From Pseudomonas sp. IB20 (GTDB lineage: Bacteria > Pseudomonadota > Gammaproteobacteria > Pseudomonadales > Pseudomonadaceae): DNA of 64,000 bases. The stretch spans positions 2,646,012 to 2,710,011 of the forward strand of contig NZ_CP046103.1 in assembly GCF_009707325.1 (NCBI RefSeq). Direction: 5' to 3'. The position numbers were made by a program, and so were the translations under genes. The notes below the pieces were generated by a model. The model was not told the origin of the DNA and made no database searches. It was given only the letters and a program-made list of their open reading frames with translations. This document shows, one piece after another, positions 62,313 to 64,000 of the stretch (its first letter is position 1; every line of letters starts with the position of its first letter).

Positions 62313-62516
62313 TTACGAAGCTTTGCGTTTAGGACACTCTGCAACCTTATACCGGTTACCGCACAGCGCCATACTGCACCTGCGACGTTTGCTCCGAAGC
62401 TTTGCGTTTAGGACACTCTGCAACCTTATACGGTTACCGCACAGCGCCATACTGCACCTGCGACGTTTGTGCGCCTTGGTCCGATCATAAAACCACAGAC
62501 TTGCCAGAAGTCCCAC
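62313..62516 (-). CDS. Doubtful Cys-rich small ORF within the tandem duplication
   Basis: 67 codons from a GTG. The 3' half translates as KRRRCSMALCGNRYKVAECP-type peptide ending KRKAS just before a TAA; the 5' half is the duplicated unit, shifted out of that frame by one missing base. The pattern C-x5-C-x8-C with a basic flank is striking but there is no convincing ribosome site. It may be a relic rather than a gene. Confidence 0.25.
   Translation of the reverse strand: MGLLASLWFYDRTKAHKRRRCSMALCGNRIRLQSVLNAKLRSKRRRCSMALCGNRYKVAECPKRKAS
62316..62469. repeat. Tandem duplication, ~76-bp units with 79-bp period
   Basis: Two almost identical units (62316-62391 and 62395-62469), each starting CGAAGCTTTGCGTTTAGGAC and ending CTGCGACGTTTG. 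The only difference seen is one C missing in the second unit (TTATACCGG versus TTATACGG), which shifts the reading frame. They are separated by CTC. The region lies between the GyrI-like gene and the nitronate monooxygenase gene; the rest of the 437-bp gap shows no further feature. Confidence 0.92.
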
Positions 62517-62702
62517 GGCACGCCGTCGATAGTCGCCAGGGTGTTGAGCATGCCCAGCACCGGGTCATCAGCCAGCACCATGCCATCAATTGATGGCGCC
62601 GCACGAAAACCCACTTTCGTCCAGTGAATAAAACAGACTGGCCGGGTGCCAATCGCCCTGCTAAAACAGCGCAAAGTCTTACTCACGCTGGAGACGCATC
62701 CC

Positions 62703-63761
62703 ATGAGCAGCTGGCCAGACACTCGAATTCTTGACCTGCTGGGCATTGAAGTGCCCATCATCCAGGCCCCTATGGCCGGGGCAACGACCACCGCCATGGT
62801 CATCGCCACCAATGCGGCCGGCGGGCTGGGCTCAATGCCCGCCGCAGCGCTGACCATCGAGCAACTGCGTGAAGCCTTGGCCACGATCCGCCAGGCAAGC
62901 TCGCGGCCGATCAATGTGAATTTCTTCTGTCATCAACCGCCCGCCGCCGATGAAGCCGGTGACCGCCGCTGGAAGGACTTGCTGGAACCTTACTACCATG
63001 AACTCGGCGCCGATTTTGACGCGCCAACGCCCGCGTCCAACCGCGCACCCTTTAATGACGCTGCCTGCAAAGTGGTCGAAGAGTTCCGCCCCGAAGTGGT
63101 GAGCTTTCACTTTGGCCTGCCGGAAAAAGCCTTGCTCGACCGGGTCAAAGCCACGGGCGCCAAGGTACTGTCATCGGCCACCACCGTGGAAGAAGCCCTC
63201 TGGCTGGAACAGCATGGCTGCGACGCCATCATTGCAATGGGGTTTGAGGCTGGCGGGCATCGCGGGTTGTTTCTCAGCGACGACCTCAACACCCAGATCG
63301 GCCTGATGGCACTGCTGCCGCAGATTGTCGACGCGGTCAGCGTGCCGGTGATCGCCGCCGGTGGTATCGGTGATGCGCGCGGCATTGTCGCGGCATTCGC
63401 CCTGGGCGCTTCGGCCGTGCAAGTGGGTACCGCGTACCTCTTCACTCCCGAAGCCAACGTCAGCGCTTCCCATCACCATGCACTGCGCCACGCCCAAGCC
63501 AGCGAGACCGCACTGACCAACCTGTTCACCGGCCGCCCGGCGCGAGGCATCGTTAACCGCGTGATGCGCGAACTCGGCGCGATCAACCCGCAAGCGCCCG
63601 CCTTCCCCACTTCCGGCGGCGCCTTGATGCCGCTCAAAGCCAAGGATGAAGCGGGTTTCAGCAACCTGTGGTCAGGCCAGGCATTGCGCCTGGGCAAAGA
63701 CATTTCCACGTACGACCTGACCCGCGAATTGGCCGAGCAGGCACGGGCCAAGCTCCAATAG
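62703..63761 (+). CDS. NAD(P)H-dependent flavin oxidoreductase, nitronate monooxygenase-like
   Basis: 352 residues from the ATG at 62703; an upstream frame from 62646 has no ribosome site. The FMN-binding barrel opens LGIEVPIIQAPMAGATTTAM. The catalytic His is in AMGFEAGGHRGLF, and phosphate binding is in VIAAGGIGDARGIVAAFALGASAVQVGTAYLF. The family includes 2-nitropropane dioxygenases (nitronate to aldehyde plus nitrite) and NADH:quinone reductases, and sequence alone cannot separate them. Confidence 0.88.
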   Translation: MSSWPDTRILDLLGIEVPIIQAPMAGATTTAMVIATNAAGGLGSMPAAALTIEQLREALATIRQASSRPINVNFFCHQPPAADEAGDRRWKDLLEPYYHELGADFDAPTPASNRAPFNDAACKVVEEFRPEVVSFHFGLPEKALLDRVKATGAKVLSSATTVEEALWLEQHGCDAIIAMGFEAGGHRGLFLSDDLNTQIGLMALLPQIVDAVSVPVIAAGGIGDARGIVAAFALGASAVQVGTAYLFTPEANVSASHHHALRHAQASETALTNLFTGRPARGIVNRVMRELGAINPQAPAFPTSGGALMPLKAKDEAGFSNLWSGQALRLGKDISTYDLTRELAEQARAKLQ

Positions 63762-63804
63762 AACTGACACCAGCGGCAACGTTGCACTGTACCGGCAATG
63801 GCTA

Positions 63805-63832
63805 ACCGCTATATATTCCTATACATAGCGGT
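63805..63832. promoter_or_regulatory. ModE-like operator upstream of modA
   Basis: A 28-bp palindrome with arms ACCGCTAT (63805-63812) and ATAGCGGT (63825-63832) and AT-rich middle, matching the CGCTATATA-N6-TATATAGCG-type ModE consensus. It lies 48 bp before the modA start, so molybdate-bound ModE probably represses the transporter. Confidence 0.8.
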
Positions 63833-63880
63833 AACGCCTTCTACCTGTAACAAGCCGTACACCCTCAAAGGAGCTGCTTC

Positions 63881-64000
63881 ATGATGATCCGCGCCTCACG
63901 CCTGGCCCCCACGGCCATCGCCACCCTGATTGCGGCCTTTGCCTTTGGCGCGGCCCAAGCCGATGAAGTGCAGGTTGCCGTTGCCGCCAACTTCACCGCA
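63881..64000 (+). CDS. modA: Molybdate ABC transporter periplasmic binding protein (partial)
   Basis: First 40 codons only, cut by the right window edge. A signal peptide (SRLAPTAIATLIAAFAFGAAQA) leads into DEVQVAVAANFTA, where the AANF motif contacts molybdate in ModA. AAAGGAG lies 7-8 nt upstream of the ATG. ModA delivers molybdate to ModBC. The ModE-like palindrome directly upstream supports the assignment. Confidence 0.88.
   Translation, partial: MMIRASRLAPTAIATLIAAFAFGAAQADEVQVAVAANFTA

Noticed and set aside
1..64000. Search for CRISPR arrays, tRNA, rRNA and prophage
   Set aside because: No regularly spaced repeats, tRNA cloverleaf or rRNA sequence seen; the two recombinase genes lack phage structural genes.

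Overview
The window looks like chromosomal DNA of a fluorescent Pseudomonas (P. fluorescens group). The reasons are a GC-rich sequence, Pseudomonas-type MvaT, HPPD, AhpC/AhpF and GalU proteins, an arn lipid A modification operon with the arnT-arnE-arnF-ugd order, a short-branched acyl-CoA catabolic cluster, and dispersed palindromic repeats of the kind common in this group. No rRNA, tRNA, CRISPR array or prophage was seen. Species-level placement is inference.

Layout. 1-1.6 kb: a tyrosine recombinase cut by the window edge and an exported protein of unknown function. 2.1-11.4 kb: arnC-A-D-T-E-F-ugd plus a second ArnT-like glycosyltransferase, translationally coupled by repeated ATGA overlaps; arnB is not at this locus. 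11.6-12.7 kb: a doubtful small ORF and an HPP membrane protein. 12.8-20.8 kb: two convergent acyl-CoA clusters (HIBCH-like hydrolase + acyl-CoA dehydrogenase on +; crotonase, acyl-CoA dehydrogenase, thiolase, SDR, acyl-CoA synthetase on -) meeting at a dispersed repeat. 21-23.1 kb: a bestrophin channel and a TPR protein.

23.2-34.1 kb is a signalling island: a KaiC-like double-ATPase coupled to a hybrid kinase on +, facing a minus-strand operon of a CHASE3/GAF three-receiver hybrid kinase, CheR, stand-alone CheB, a receiver-kinase and a single-domain receiver. A further receiver and a decayed kinase fragment lie beyond it. There is no CheA, CheW or chemoreceptor and no KaiA/KaiB.

34.3-50.9 kb is mixed accessory and housekeeping DNA: DUF1254 protein, lipoprotein, racemase, GNAT, glycerate kinase/CdaR/MFS sugar-acid unit, aldo-keto reductase, RarD-like and broken EamA transporters, hpd, a CSS-EAL c-di-GMP phosphodiesterase, mvaT and gloA. 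50.9-57.6 kb holds ahpF and ahpC, an orphan TnpS/TnpT-like recombination pair, a heavily decayed gor (glutathione reductase) and galU. 57.9-64 kb has small proteins and lipoproteins, a DUF1883-small ORF-alkB-ada alkylation-repair string in which Ada lacks most zinc cysteines, a GyrI-like protein, a 79-bp tandem duplication, a nitronate monooxygenase-like enzyme, and the start of modA behind a ModE-like palindrome.

The most notable points are the KaiC/kinase-CheR/CheB island, decay of gor beside the orphan TnpS/TnpT pair, the zinc-ligand-poor Ada, the arn operon without arnB, and several gene remnants (kinase fragment, LysR C-terminus, half EamA transporter, frameshifted lipoprotein).
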